64,000 bases of DNA from Streptomyces sp. YIM 121038 (GCF_006088715.1 NZ_CP030771.1:8802001-8866000); one strand, 5' to 3'; numbered from the stretch's first letter, positions 34,228 through 43,854 are shown. A program made the numbers and translations. The notes: a model not told the origin generated them from the sequence alone.

Positions 34228-37170
34228 TCAGGGCCGCGTGGCCCGTTCGAGGGCGAGCAGCACCGAGCGGTACTCCCGGCCCGTGGCCTGTTCCATGCCC
34301 ACCTCGCACATGCGGTTGGCCGAGAGGTACGCGTCGTAGGGCCGGGCCGTGACCTCCGCGGCCTCCGCGCGGGTCGCGGCCTCGCTCAGCTCGGGGTGCA
34401 GCATCCCCCGGTCCCCGGCGAAGGCGCAGCAGCCCGCGTCGTCCGGTACGACCACCTCGTCCGCGCAGGCCTCGGCGACGGCCCGCAGCTGCGGCTCGTC
34501 GCCCAAGTGCCGCATGGAGCAGGTGGGGTGGAGCACGGCGGAGCCCACGGTCCGGCGGACGGTCAGGCGGGGCAGGAGCTCCTCGGCGGCCCACACGACG
34601 GAGTCGACGACGGTCAGCTCCTCGTGCAGGGCGCGGTTGTCGGCCGTCAGATACGGCACCACCTCGTGCGCGATGCCGAGCGCGCAGGACGAGGCGTCCA
34701 CGACGAGCGGCAGCGCGCCGCCCGCCGTCCAGCCCCAGGCGGCCTCGACGACGCGGTTGGCCATCACGCGGTTCCCGGCCTCGTACCCCTTGGAGTGCCA
34801 GATCGTCGCGCAGCACGTCCCGGCCACGTCGTCCGGAATCCACACGGGCCTGCCCGCGCGCGCCGACACGGCCACGACGGCCCGCGCCAGGGGCACCTCG
34901 CCCGGCCCGGCGAAGATGCGGTTCACACACGCCGGGTAGTACACGGCGGCGGCGCCCACGCGCGTGGTGCGCGGGAGGCGCCGGGCGGCGGCGCCGGGCA
35001 GCCGGGGCAGCCACTCGGGCACCAGGTCCGGGCGCACGGCCTTGCGGGCGGCGCGGGTCACGGCGGTCAGGAGCCGGTCGCCGGTCCGCTCCCCGGTCAC
35101 CGCGCGGAGCGTCGCGGCGGCACCCAGCGCCAGCCGGGCGGAGGCCTCGACCTCCTTGAACCGGCGTGCGGCGAGCGCCGCCACGCGCTCCTCGCGGGGC
35201 GAGTGCCGGGCGTGCCGGAAGGACTTCATCAGGGCGCCGGTGTCGATGCCGACGGGGCAGGCCAGCTTGCACGTCGAGTCGCCCGCGCAGGTGTCGACCG
35301 CGTCGTAGCCGTACGCCGCGACGAGGCCGTCCTCGACGCCGGAGCCCGGGGCCTGGCGCATCATCTCCCGGCGCAGCACGATGCGTTGGCGCGGCGTGGT
35401 CGTCAGGTCCTCGCTCGGGCAGGTCGGTTCGCAGAAGCCGCACTCGATGCACGGGTCGGCGATCGCCTCCACCTTGGGGATCGTCTTCAGGCCCCGCAGA
35501 TGCGCCTTGGGGTCGCGGTCCAGGACGACGCGCGGCGCGAGCACGCCGTCCGGGTCGATGACCTGCTTGGTGCGCCACATCAGCTCCGTGGCCTTCGGGC
35601 CCCATTCGAGCTCCAGGAACGGCGCGATGTTGCGGCCCGTGGCGTGCTCGGCCTTCAGGGAGCCGTCGAAGCGCTCCACGGTGAGGCGGCAGAAGTCGTC
35701 CATGAACGCGGCGTACCGCTCCACGTCCGCGGGCTCGGCAGCGTCGAAGGCGAGCAGGAAGTGCAGGTTGCCGTGCGCGGCGTGCCCCGCGACGGCAGCG
35801 TCGAAGCCGTGCCGCGTCTGGAGGGCGAGCAGCGCCTCACAGGCCTCCGCGAGCCGGGCGGGCGGGACCGCGAAGTCCTCGGTGATCAGCGTGGTCCCGG
35901 CGGGCCGTGAGCCGCCGACGGCCGTCACGAACGCCTTGCGGGCCGTCCAGTAGCCGGCGATCACCCCCGGGTCCCGCGTGAAGGCGTTCGTCACGGACGC
36001 GACCGGGGCGACGAGGTCGAGCCCCGCCGTCACCTCGGCGGCCGCCGCCTCGTACGCCTCCTGCCGCGCCTCGTCCGGAGCGCGGAACTCCACCAGGAGC
36101 GCCGCCGTGTCCTTGGCCAGACCGGCCCAGTCGGCCGGGACACCGGGCACGCGCACGGACGCGCGCAGGGTGTTGCCGTCCATCAGCTCCACGGCACGGG
36201 CCCCGGCGTCGTTGAACAGCGGCACGGCGGCGGCAGCGGCGGGCAGCGTGGGGAAGAACAGCAGCGCGCTCGACACGCACCGGTCGAGGGGCAGCACGTC
36301 GAAGACGACCTCGGAGATGAACCCGAAGGTGCCTTCGGAGCCGACCATGAGGCCGCGCAGGATCCGCACGGGCGTCGCGCCGTCGAGGAACGCGTCCAGG
36401 CGGTAGCCGTTGGTGTTCTTGATCTCGTACTTGGCCCGGATGCGGGCCGTGAGCTCGGGGTCCGCCTCGATCTCGCGCTTGATGTCGAGCAGGCCCGCGC
36501 ACAGGGCGGGTTCGGCGTGCGCGAGCAGCGTGTCGGCGTCCGGATCGGCCGTGTCGACGACCGTGCCGGACGGCAGTACGAACGTCAGGGAGGCCACCGT
36601 GCGGTACGAGTTGCGGGTGGTGCCCGCCGTCATGCCGGAGGCGTTGTTCGCGACCACGCCGCCGATGGTGCAGGCGATCGCGCTCGCCGGGTCCGGGCCG
36701 AGGACGCGCCCGTGGCGCGCGAGCGCGGCGTTCGCGCGCACCACCGTCGTACCGGGGCCGATCCGCGCCCGCTCCCCGCCGCCGAGCACCTCGACGCCGG
36801 ACCAGTGCCTGCGCACGTCGACGAGGATGTCCTCGCCCTGCGCCTGCCCGTTGAGCGAGGTGCCCGCCGCGCGGAAGACGACCTCGCGGCCCTTGCCGTG
36901 GGCGTACGACAGGACGGTCGACACGTCGTCGATGTCCTCGGCGACGACCACGACGCGCGGCACGAAGCGATACGGGCTCGCGTCCGACGCGTACCGGACG
37001 AGGTCGGATACGTGCGTGAGGACCTTGTCGGCACCCAGCAGCGCGACGAGGTCGCCGCGCAGCGGCTCGGGGGTGCCGCCCGCCCGCTCCCGCGGGAGCC
37101 GGTCGGGCGACGGCGTACGGCCGTCGGGGGCGGGGCGCAGCGCTTCGGGATCGGGCTCCAGCAGGGGCAT
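34228..37170 (-). CDS. FAD-binding and (Fe-S)-binding fusion oxidoreductase, D-lactate/2-hydroxyacid dehydrogenase type
   Basis: 980 residues from ATG 37170 (MPLLEPDPEAL), with GGAG before it. N-terminal FAD_binding_4 domain: VVFRAAGTSLNGQAQG, IGGVVANNASGM and GLMVGSEGTFGFISEV. FAD-oxidase C domain: GHAAHGNLHFLL (metal/substrate His). At about residue 600 two [4Fe-4S] motifs follow, CIECGFCEPTCPSEDL and CAGDSTCKLACPVG. Two CCG-type domains end the protein (YYPACVNRIF, LHPTCSMRHLG, DDAGCCAFAGDRG). This GlcD-plus-GlcF-like fusion oxidises D-2-hydroxyacids such as D-lactate and passes electrons to the quinone pool. Which hydroxyacid is used here is not determined. Confidence 0.9.
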   Translation of the reverse strand: MPLLEPDPEALRPAPDGRTPSPDRLPRERAGGTPEPLRGDLVALLGADKVLTHVSDLVRYASDASPYRFVPRVVVVAEDIDDVSTVLSYAHGKGREVVFRAAGTSLNGQAQGEDILVDVRRHWSGVEVLGGGERARIGPGTTVVRANAALARHGRVLGPDPASAIACTIGGVVANNASGMTAGTTRNSYRTVASLTFVLPSGTVVDTADPDADTLLAHAEPALCAGLLDIKREIEADPELTARIRAKYEIKNTNGYRLDAFLDGATPVRILRGLMVGSEGTFGFISEVVFDVLPLDRCVSSALLFFPTLPAAAAAVPLFNDAGARAVELMDGNTLRASVRVPGVPADWAGLAKDTAALLVEFRAPDEARQEAYEAAAAEVTAGLDLVAPVASVTNAFTRDPGVIAGYWTARKAFVTAVGGSRPAGTTLITEDFAVPPARLAEACEALLALQTRHGFDAAVAGHAAHGNLHFLLAFDAAEPADVERYAAFMDDFCRLTVERFDGSLKAEHATGRNIAPFLELEWGPKATELMWRTKQVIDPDGVLAPRVVLDRDPKAHLRGLKTIPKVEAIADPCIECGFCEPTCPSEDLTTTPRQRIVLRREMMRQAPGSGVEDGLVAAYGYDAVDTCAGDSTCKLACPVGIDTGALMKSFRHARHSPREERVAALAARRFKEVEASARLALGAAATLRAVTGERTGDRLLTAVTRAARKAVRPDLVPEWLPRLPGAAARRLPRTTRVGAAAVYYPACVNRIFAGPGEVPLARAVVAVSARAGRPVWIPDDVAGTCCATIWHSKGYEAGNRVMANRVVEAAWGWTAGGALPLVVDASSCALGIAHEVVPYLTADNRALHEELTVVDSVVWAAEELLPRLTVRRTVGSAVLHPTCSMRHLGDEPQLRAVAEACADEVVVPDDAGCCAFAGDRGMLHPELSEAATRAEAAEVTARPYDAYLSANRMCEVGMEQATGREYRSVLLALERATRP

Positions 37171-37241
37171 GGCCTCTCCTCGGCGTCGTCGGCGGCTGCC
37201 CACCGCCACGGCGTCTCAGCGGCGGCACACCGTCCCGGTGG

Positions 37242-37685
37242 TCAGCAGTGGCGGCTCTCCGGCGCCTCGAACAGCGCGTCGAGCAGCCCGCCCAGCTGGG
37301 TGCGCTGGGTGGTGTCCAGTGGAGCCAGGATGTCCTCGGCGGCGGCCCGGCGCGCGCCGTGCAGCTCCCGCAGGGCCTCGTGTCCGCCGTCGGTGAGCTC
37401 GATGCGGACGACCCGGCGGTTGGTCGGGTCCGGGGCGCGGCGCACGCGGCCGCTCGCCTCCAGGGCGTCGACCAGGCTGGTGACGGCGCGCGGCACGACT
37501 TCCAGGCGCTGGGCGAGGTCGGCCATGCGCGGCGGCGTCTCGTAGTGCGCGAGGGTGCGAAGGAGCCGGGACTGTGCGGGCGTGATGCCGATGGGCTCCA
37601 GATGGCGCTTCTGGATGCGGTGCAGCCGACGGGTCAGCCGTAGCAGCTGCTCGGCGAGGAGTCCGTCGCTGTCCGATGTGCTCAT
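37242..37685 (-). CDS. MarR family transcriptional regulator
   Basis: 147 residues from ATG 37685. The winged helix is at about residues 30-100: GITPAQSRLLRTLAHYE, MADLAQRLEVVPRAVTSLVD and the wing DPTNRRVVRIELTDGG, with helical dimerisation ends. MarR-type proteins respond to small phenolic or drug-like ligands. It is divergent from the ABC exporter at 38119 and is the likely local repressor of that gene. It could also affect the oxidoreductase 71 bp downstream on the same strand. Confidence 0.92.
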   Translation of the reverse strand: MSTSDSDGLLAEQLLRLTRRLHRIQKRHLEPIGITPAQSRLLRTLAHYETPPRMADLAQRLEVVPRAVTSLVDALEASGRVRRAPDPTNRRVVRIELTDGGHEALRELHGARRAAAEDILAPLDTTQRTQLGGLLDALFEAPESRHC

Positions 37686-37711
37686 GCCGGAACAGTACAG
37701 GACCTAGTGCA

Positions 37712-37741
37712 TTGTGAGTATAGGTAACAGTGAGCTATGCT
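37712..37741 (+). promoter_or_regulatory. Candidate promoter of the MarR-linked ABC exporter
   Basis: TTGTGA (37712-37717), 18-bp spacer, TATGCT (37736-37741). It starts 27 bp from the MarR start codon, where an operator would be expected. The predicted transcript would have a leader of about 370 nt containing the 15-bp repeat array before the gene's ribosome-binding site at 38111. Confidence 0.45.
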
Positions 37742-37762
37742 CCCAAGGTCGCCCTCGTCGGC

Positions 37763-37942
37763 GCGCCACCCGCGTCCGGCGCTCCCGCCGAAGCGTCATC
37801 CGCGCCCGGCGCTCCCGTCGACGCGCCAGTGGCGTGCGCGCCAGCGGCGTGTGCGCCACCGGCGTCCGCGTCACTGGTGCCCACATCACCGGTGTCCACG
37901 GAATCGGTGTCCATGGAATCGGCGTCCGCGTCGCCGCGTTCT
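37763..37942 (+). repeat. 15-bp tandem repeat, about twelve degenerate copies
   Basis: Units fall every 15 bp from 37763 to about 37942. The clearest are 37823-37927, of the type GCGCCAGTGGCGTGC, then GCGTCACTGGTGCCC, ACATCACCGGTGTCC and ATGGAATCGGCGTCC. Several units are near-palindromic (GCGCCAGTGGCG), so each could form a small hairpin in RNA. All three forward frames are open across the block. The remainder to 38110 is GC-rich and featureless. Confidence 0.7.
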
Positions 37943-38118
37943 CACGGACGCGGCCCGTCCGTGCCGTCCCGTTCGCACGGGCGGGGACACCGGTGACGCG
38001 GACGCGGACGCGGGTAGGGGCGCGGGCACGGCCAGTCCGTGCCGCCGCGGCCCCGAGGGCGCGACCCGTCCCCGTCGGCGCACCGCCGCCGACGTCCCAC
38101 TACGTCCCGTAGGAGCCC

Positions 38119-39918
38119 ATGCCTCACGAAGAACCCTCCCGGACCCCGGTGTCCGGTGAGCCGGAGGAGCCCCGTCAACTGCGCCGCATCCTGCGCCTCT
38201 TCCGCCCGTACCGCGCCCGCCTCGCCCTCGTCGGCCTGCTGGTGTGCGCCGCCTCCCTGGTGTCGGTGGTGACCCCCTTCCTCCTGAAGGAGATCCTCGA
38301 CACCGCGATCCCGCAGGGCCGCACCGGCCTGCTGAGCCTGCTCGCCCTCGGCATGATCCTGAGCGCGGTCGTCACCAGCGTCTTCGGCGTCCTGCAGACG
38401 TTGATCTCCACGACCGTCGGCCAGCAGGTCATGCACGACCTGCGCACCGCCGTGTACGGCCGCCTCCAGCGCATGTCCCTCGCCTTCTTCACCCGCACTC
38501 GCACCGGCGAGGTCCAGTCCCGCATCGCCAACGACATCGGCGGCATGCAGGCGACCGTCACCTCCACGGCGACCTCCCTCGTCTCGAACCTGACGAGCGT
38601 CATCGCGACGGTCGTCGCCATGCTCGCCCTCGACTGGCGCCTGACCCTCGTCTCCCTGCTGCTGCTCCCGCTGTTCGCGTGGATCAGTCGCCGCGTCGGC
38701 CGCGAACGCAAGAAGATCGCCACCGAGCGGCAGAAGCAGATGGCCGCGATGGCCGCCACGGTCACCGAATCCCTCTCGGTCAGCGGCATCCTGCTCGGCC
38801 GCACGATGGGCCGCGCCGACTCGCTCACGCGCTCCTTCGCCGACGAGTCCGCCGAACTGGTGAGCCTGGAGGTCCGCTCCAACATGGCCGGGCGCTGGCG
38901 CATGGCCGTGATCACCATCGTCATGGCCGCGATGCCCGCCGTCCTCTACTGGAGCGCGGGGCTCGCCTTCCAGATGGGCGGGCCCACCGTCTCCATCGGC
39001 ACGCTCGTCGCCTTCGTCTCGCTCCAGCAGGGCCTGTTCCGGCCGACGGTCAGCCTGCTCTCCACCGGGGTGCAGATCCAGACCTCGCTCGCGCTCTTCC
39101 AGCGCATCTTCGAGTACCTCGACCTGCCCATCGACATCACCGAGCGCGACCGGCCCGTGCGCCTGGACCGCGTCAAGGGCGAGGTCCGCTTCGAAGGCGT
39201 GGAGTTCCGCTACGACCCCCAGGGCGCGCCCGTCCTCGAAGGCATCGACATCACCGTGCCCGCGGGCGGCAGCCTCGCCGTCGTCGGCCCGACGGGCTCC
39301 GGCAAGTCCACGCTCAGCTATCTGGTGCCGCGCCTGTACGACGTGACGGGCGGCCGCGTCACGCTCGACGGCGTGGACGTGCGCGACCTGGACTTCGACA
39401 CCCTCGCGCGCGCGATCGGCGTCGTCTCCCAGGAGACGTACCTCTTCCACGCCTCGGTCGCGGACAACCTGCGCTTCGCCAAGCCGGACGCCACCGAGGA
39501 GGAGCTGCACGAGGCGGCGCGGGCCGCCCAGATCCACGACCACATCGCGGCCCTGCCCGACGGGTACGACACGGTCGTCGGCGAGCGCGGGCACCGCTTC
39601 TCCGGCGGCGAGAAGCAGCGCCTGGCCATCGCCCGCACCATCCTGCGCGACCCGCCCGTGCTGATCCTGGACGAGGCCACCAGCGCCCTGGACACCCGCA
39701 CGGAACACGCCGTGCAGCAGGCCATCGACGCCCTGTCGGCCAGCAGGACGACGCTCACCATCGCCCACCGCCTGTCCACCGTGCGCGGCGCCGACCAGAT
39801 CGTGGTGCTCGACGGCGGGCGCGCCGTGGAACGCGGCACCCACGCGGAGCTGCTCGCACAGGACGGGCGTTACGCCGCCCTCGTCCGCAGGGACGCCCGG
39901 CTGGAGCCGGCGACGTAG
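38119..39918 (+). CDS. ABC exporter (fused membrane and ATPase domains), MarR-linked
   Basis: 599 residues from ATG 38119 with TAGGAG 3-4 nt upstream. The six-helix membrane domain is at about residues 30-320, with the coupling element TRTRTGEVQSRIANDIGG. The ATPase domain is complete: Walker A GPTGSGKST (about 394), Q-loop SQETYLFHAS, signature FSGGEKQRLAIAR, Walker B VLILDEATS and H-loop IAHRLSTVRGAD. All motifs are canonical, so it probably works as a homodimer, unlike the pair at 27704-31581. Its divergent MarR gene suggests induction by the exported compound. Confidence 0.92.
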   Translation: MPHEEPSRTPVSGEPEEPRQLRRILRLFRPYRARLALVGLLVCAASLVSVVTPFLLKEILDTAIPQGRTGLLSLLALGMILSAVVTSVFGVLQTLISTTVGQQVMHDLRTAVYGRLQRMSLAFFTRTRTGEVQSRIANDIGGMQATVTSTATSLVSNLTSVIATVVAMLALDWRLTLVSLLLLPLFAWISRRVGRERKKIATERQKQMAAMAATVTESLSVSGILLGRTMGRADSLTRSFADESAELVSLEVRSNMAGRWRMAVITIVMAAMPAVLYWSAGLAFQMGGPTVSIGTLVAFVSLQQGLFRPTVSLLSTGVQIQTSLALFQRIFEYLDLPIDITERDRPVRLDRVKGEVRFEGVEFRYDPQGAPVLEGIDITVPAGGSLAVVGPTGSGKSTLSYLVPRLYDVTGGRVTLDGVDVRDLDFDTLARAIGVVSQETYLFHASVADNLRFAKPDATEEELHEAARAAQIHDHIAALPDGYDTVVGERGHRFSGGEKQRLAIARTILRDPPVLILDEATSALDTRTEHAVQQAIDALSASRTTLTIAHRLSTVRGADQIVVLDGGRAVERGTHAELLAQDGRYAALVRRDARLEPAT

Positions 39919-39961
39919 AGATATGCCGGAAATATGACAAAAGGCGGGTTACCGTGCCCGC

Positions 39962-40792
39962 ATGCACACCACCACCCCGCCACGGGGCACGAAACGCGGA
40001 GCGGTCCGGCTGACGCGCCGGGGCCGGATCGCCCTGATCGCCATCGGAGCCGTCGCGGCGGTCGCCGCCGTGGCGGTCCCGCTGCTGCTCCCGGACGACG
40101 ACGTAGAGGCCCGGGCCCGGACGCTGACGATCCCCGAGGGCTGGCGCGCCGGCCAGGTGTACGAGGCCGTCGACGCCGCCCTGCACGTCTCCAAGGGCAC
40201 CACGAGGAAGGCCGTCGACAGCGCGGGCCTCAAGCTGCCCGGCGACGCGGGCGGCAATCCGGAGGGCTATCTCTTCCCGGCCACGTACCCCATCGGTTCC
40301 CGGTCGACCCCGGCGTCCGTCCTGACGTACATGGTGGACACCGCGAACAAGAGGTTCAGCGGCGGCCACATCACCGCGGGCGCCGACCGGAACGCGGTCA
40401 ACGTCTACCAGACCGTCACCATCGCGAGCATGATCGAGGCCGAGGCGGGCTCCAAGGAGGAGATGGGCAAGGTCGCCCGCGTCATCTACAACCGCCTCGA
40501 CCGGGGCATGCCGCTCCAGATGGACTCCACGATCAACTACGCCCTCAACCGCTCCACGCTCAAGACCACCGCGCGCGACACCAAGCTGAACAGCCCCTAC
40601 AACACGTACGCCCGCATGGGCCTGCCGCCCACCCCGATCGGCAACCCCGGCGAGGCCGCGGTGCGCGCCGCGACGAACCCGACGCCGGGGGACTGGCTGT
40701 ACTTCGTGACCGTGAAGCCGGGGGACACGCGGTTCACCGCGAACTACGAGGAGCAGCAGCGCAACGTGGCGGAGTTCAACAGGAATCAATGA
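39962..40792 (+). CDS. MltG-like endolytic transglycosylase
   Basis: 276 residues; ATG 39962 lacks a Shine-Dalgarno, but TACCGT at 39950-39955 is 6 nt upstream, so it is probably leaderless. A basic N-terminus and one membrane helix (about residues 22-43) are followed by a LysM-like segment (LTIPEGWRAGQVYEAV). The YceG/MltG domain follows, with ASMIEAEAG (catalytic Glu), VARVIYNRL, MPLQMDSTINYAL and NSPYNTYARMGLPPTPIGNP. MltG cleaves nascent glycan strands and sets their length. The protein is shorter than the housekeeping MltG (about 340 or more residues), so it is probably a paralogue. Confidence 0.9.
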   Translation: MHTTTPPRGTKRGAVRLTRRGRIALIAIGAVAAVAAVAVPLLLPDDDVEARARTLTIPEGWRAGQVYEAVDAALHVSKGTTRKAVDSAGLKLPGDAGGNPEGYLFPATYPIGSRSTPASVLTYMVDTANKRFSGGHITAGADRNAVNVYQTVTIASMIEAEAGSKEEMGKVARVIYNRLDRGMPLQMDSTINYALNRSTLKTTARDTKLNSPYNTYARMGLPPTPIGNPGEAAVRAATNPTPGDWLYFVTVKPGDTRFTANYEEQQRNVAEFNRNQ

Positions 40793-40956
40793 CGAACCGT
40801 CACTAGACCTTGGGGGAAGGTGAGTTCACGTTCACGTAGGCCGGAAGTCGTCCTCGCGGTGCCGTGCCCCATTGATGGCTCGTCGCATCGTCGCTTCCAT
40901 GGCTCTCCCGGCGGCGCCCACGCCGCAGGTCCGGTCGACGAGGGGGAGGGGAAGGG

Positions 40957-43815
40957 ATGCGCCAGCACCGCGCCCGCGCGACGAGAGCCAGGAGATCCAG
41001 AGCACGACGGGGTGGTTTATCCGGTGCGGCGGCGCTGATCAGCGCCGCCGCACTCGTCGTTTCGGCGGGTCCCGCGCAGGCGGAGCCCGGGAAGCGGACG
41101 CCGCCCGGTCCCGGTGAGGTGATCCCGGGGCAGCGGACGAGCACGCCCGCCCTGGTGGACGGCATCCGGGAGCAGGCGCCCCGGGCGGACAGCGCGGCGG
41201 ACGCCGCCCGCGCGTACCTGGAGCGGAAGGAGAGCCGCTACCGGATCGCCGACCCCGGCCGCGACCTGAGGTCCGCGCGGACCGCCAGGGCGGCGGGCGG
41301 CCAGGAGACCGTGCGGCTCCAGCAGAAGCACCGGGGCGTCCCCGTCCTGGGCGGCCAGTACGTCGTCCGCATGGAGAACAAGGGCGGCACACGCGTCGTC
41401 ACCGGCACCTCCGGCAAGTACTTCACCGGGCTCAGGGCGGGCATCACCCCCGAGGTCAGCGCGGAGGTCGCCGTCGAGCGCGCCGTCGACGGCGTGTTCA
41501 CGGACCTCACCACGGAGAACTTCACCCGCGCCGCCGGGGCCGAGGAAGCCGACGACGGCGAGATGCCCCTCAAGGGCACCGCCCGCGGCCTCGTCGTGCT
41601 GCCCAAGGGGCAGGGCCTCCTCACCCACCACGTCACCGTGCGCGGCACCGACCCGGCCACCGGAGAACCCGTGCTGCGCGAGGTCTACGTCGACGCGCGC
41701 GCCGGGTATCCCGTCCTCCAGTACAGCGGTATCAAGACGTTCGGCGGCGCGGCGCCGAGCGCCGTGCGCAAGGCGCCCGCGCCGCGCCGGGACGCTTCGG
41801 CCGAGCCGCGGGAGAAGGGCTCCGGCGTCACGCTGGACGGCAGGTCCGTCGACCTGGACGTGGAGCGCGACACCTGGCGCCAGCAGTACGTGCTGCGCGA
41901 CACCACCCGCATCCCGGACGACGAGGGCTGGGGCCGCACCCTGTCCACCTGGGACGCGCGGGACAAGTCCGTCGGCGAGGTCATCCGCCAGTGGCCGCCC
42001 GGGATCCAGGAGTTCGGCTCGCCCACCCCGGCCTTCGGCAGCGAGGCGACCGGGGCGGGCGCGGTGGACGCGCACTGGGGCGGCGCCCGGGTCTTCGACT
42101 ACTTCAAGAACAAGCACGGCCGCCTGAGCCTCGACGGACACGGCATGACCGTCAACTCCCTGGTGGGCGTGACGAACGGCGGACACCCGTACGTCAACGC
42201 CTTCTGGGACGGCGAGAAGATGGTGTACGGCAACGGCGACGCCGAGTACCGGCCGCTGTCCGCGGGCCTGGACGTCGTCGGCCACGAGATGACCCACGGC
42301 GTCGTGGAGAACACCGCCGCCCTCGTGTACGCGGGCCAGTCCGGCGCCCTGAACGAGGCGATGGCCGACTACTTCGGCAACGCCATCGAGAACGAGGCGT
42401 ACGGCGTCGCCACCACCGACCCGGACGCGGGCCTGGTCGGCGAGCGGCTGTGCCGCACCAAGTCCCCGCGCGCGTGCGCCTTCCGCGACCTGGGCGACGG
42501 CCGGAACACCGCCAAGCACTTCCTCGGCGTCGGCTTCGGCACCGACAACGGCGGCGTGCACCTCAACTCCACCCTCTTCGCGGGCGCGCTCTGGGACGCC
42601 CGCGAGGACCTCGGCGACACCCTCACCGACAGAATCGTGTACCGGGCGCTCACCCAGTACCTGACCCCGCTCGACGGCTTCACCGAGGGCCGCGCCGCCG
42701 TGCTCGCCGCGGCCGGGGACCTGAACGCCGACGCGGGGCAGCTGAAGGCCCTGCAGCGCGCCTTCAACGCCCACGGCATCGTGCCCGGCTGGGAGCTGGC
42801 CCTCGGCGTGGACTCCGACACGCTGCTCGACCGGGTCAACACCAACGACACCCGCCTCGGCTCCGGCGGCGGCTGGTGGACCGCGTCCCGGTCCGACGAG
42901 ACGGGCTCCGAGGCGTACTCGGTGTGGGCCGGACGCGCCGACGGCAGCGGCCGGCCCCAGCTGATGAGTCCCAACGACGGCCGCTACCACGTCAATCCCG
43001 CCACCGACGGCAAGACGGTGGTGTGGCAGGCGCACGGCCCCACCGGCGTGGACATCCTCGCCCGGCCGCTCGCGGGCGGCCCCGTCAAGAAGCTCTGGCA
43101 CAACAGCCGGGGCGTCGCCGACGCCGTCGACGTCGACGGCGACGTCGTGACCTTCTCCCACTACAACCACGGCGGCCGGCAGGGCGTGACCTATCTGAGC
43201 CTGAAGGACCCGGCGAACAAGGTCAGCATCGGCGGCGGCACCTACCACCGCGCCTCCTTCCCGTCGGTGAGCAACGGCAGGATCGCCTACCAGGAGCGGC
43301 GCCGGGTGCGCGCCGAGTACGCGTACACCACCCGGCTCATCGACGTCGCCACCGGCGAGAACAAGGTGGTCGAGCAGGTCCCGGGCAGCACGAGTCTCGG
43401 CCCGACGGCCGTCACCGGCACGCACGTGTTCTGGCTGCGCGACGCCGTCCGGGGCGAGGGGACGACCTCCCTGCGCCGCGCGGACATCGACGGCTCGCAC
43501 ATCGTCGACCTCAGCCCCGAGTCCGCCCCCGGCGCGCTGAACGCGTACGACCTGACGGCCTCCGACCAGGCGGTGACCGTCGGCGCCCGGCTGCCCGACA
43601 CGACGTGGCGCAACGAGACGCTGGCCAAGCTCTGGCAGTTCGCGGCGAGCGGCGACCCGAAGGACCCGGCCACGCGCAAGGGCCGCGTCTCCTGCAACCG
43701 CGGCGAGCAGCTGTCCGCCGCCGCGGGCCCCGGCGGCCAGGTGGTGTGGATCGACGCGACCACCGGCATCAGCCAGGTCGTGACGCGCGCACGGCCGACC
43801 GGTACGTGCTCCTGA
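40957..43815 (+). CDS. Secreted M4 (thermolysin-type) metallopeptidase with C-terminal repeat domain
   Basis: 952 residues from ATG 40957 with GGGGAGGGGAAGGG immediately upstream. A long basic n-region and hydrophobic signal end at AQA-EP (about 42). A FTP/PepSY-type propeptide follows (KHRGVPVLGGQYVVRMENKG). Catalytic zinc site: GHEMTH (H443, E444, H447) and E467 in NEAMADYFGN, the same 20-residue spacing as in thermolysin. The C-terminal ~300 residues (from about 640) contain repeated WxA/YxVxxG and NPATDGKTVVWQ blades, like a TolB-type propeller. The protein digests extracellular protein, and the propeller may bind substrate or cell wall (inference). Confidence 0.93.
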   Translation: MRQHRARATRARRSRARRGGLSGAAALISAAALVVSAGPAQAEPGKRTPPGPGEVIPGQRTSTPALVDGIREQAPRADSAADAARAYLERKESRYRIADPGRDLRSARTARAAGGQETVRLQQKHRGVPVLGGQYVVRMENKGGTRVVTGTSGKYFTGLRAGITPEVSAEVAVERAVDGVFTDLTTENFTRAAGAEEADDGEMPLKGTARGLVVLPKGQGLLTHHVTVRGTDPATGEPVLREVYVDARAGYPVLQYSGIKTFGGAAPSAVRKAPAPRRDASAEPREKGSGVTLDGRSVDLDVERDTWRQQYVLRDTTRIPDDEGWGRTLSTWDARDKSVGEVIRQWPPGIQEFGSPTPAFGSEATGAGAVDAHWGGARVFDYFKNKHGRLSLDGHGMTVNSLVGVTNGGHPYVNAFWDGEKMVYGNGDAEYRPLSAGLDVVGHEMTHGVVENTAALVYAGQSGALNEAMADYFGNAIENEAYGVATTDPDAGLVGERLCRTKSPRACAFRDLGDGRNTAKHFLGVGFGTDNGGVHLNSTLFAGALWDAREDLGDTLTDRIVYRALTQYLTPLDGFTEGRAAVLAAAGDLNADAGQLKALQRAFNAHGIVPGWELALGVDSDTLLDRVNTNDTRLGSGGGWWTASRSDETGSEAYSVWAGRADGSGRPQLMSPNDGRYHVNPATDGKTVVWQAHGPTGVDILARPLAGGPVKKLWHNSRGVADAVDVDGDVVTFSHYNHGGRQGVTYLSLKDPANKVSIGGGTYHRASFPSVSNGRIAYQERRRVRAEYAYTTRLIDVATGENKVVEQVPGSTSLGPTAVTGTHVFWLRDAVRGEGTTSLRRADIDGSHIVDLSPESAPGALNAYDLTASDQAVTVGARLPDTTWRNETLAKLWQFAASGDPKDPATRKGRVSCNRGEQLSAAAGPGGQVVWIDATTGISQVVTRARPTGTCS

Positions 43816-43827
43816 GCAAGACGGTCC

Positions 43828-43854
43828 GGTGGCCCGCCGCCCGGGCGGGCCACC
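43828..43854 (+). terminator. Terminator hairpin after the M4 peptidase
   Basis: A perfect 11-bp stem, GGTGGCCCGCC / GGCGGGCCACC, with a 5-nt loop, starts 13 nt after the stop codon. Confidence 0.65.

Noticed and set aside
32710..35910. Plus-strand open frame of 1066 codons
   Set aside because: Antisense to the GH109-like and FAD/Fe-S genes, composition typical of shadow frames.
37763..37942. CRISPR array
   Set aside because: Repeats are 15 bp, contiguous and without unique spacers; no cas genes are present in the window.
37714..38112. Small open frames in the leader of the MarR-linked exporter
   Set aside because: All three frames are open because the DNA is a 15-bp repeat, so openness is uninformative. 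The translated peptides are low-complexity and lack a ribosome-binding site.
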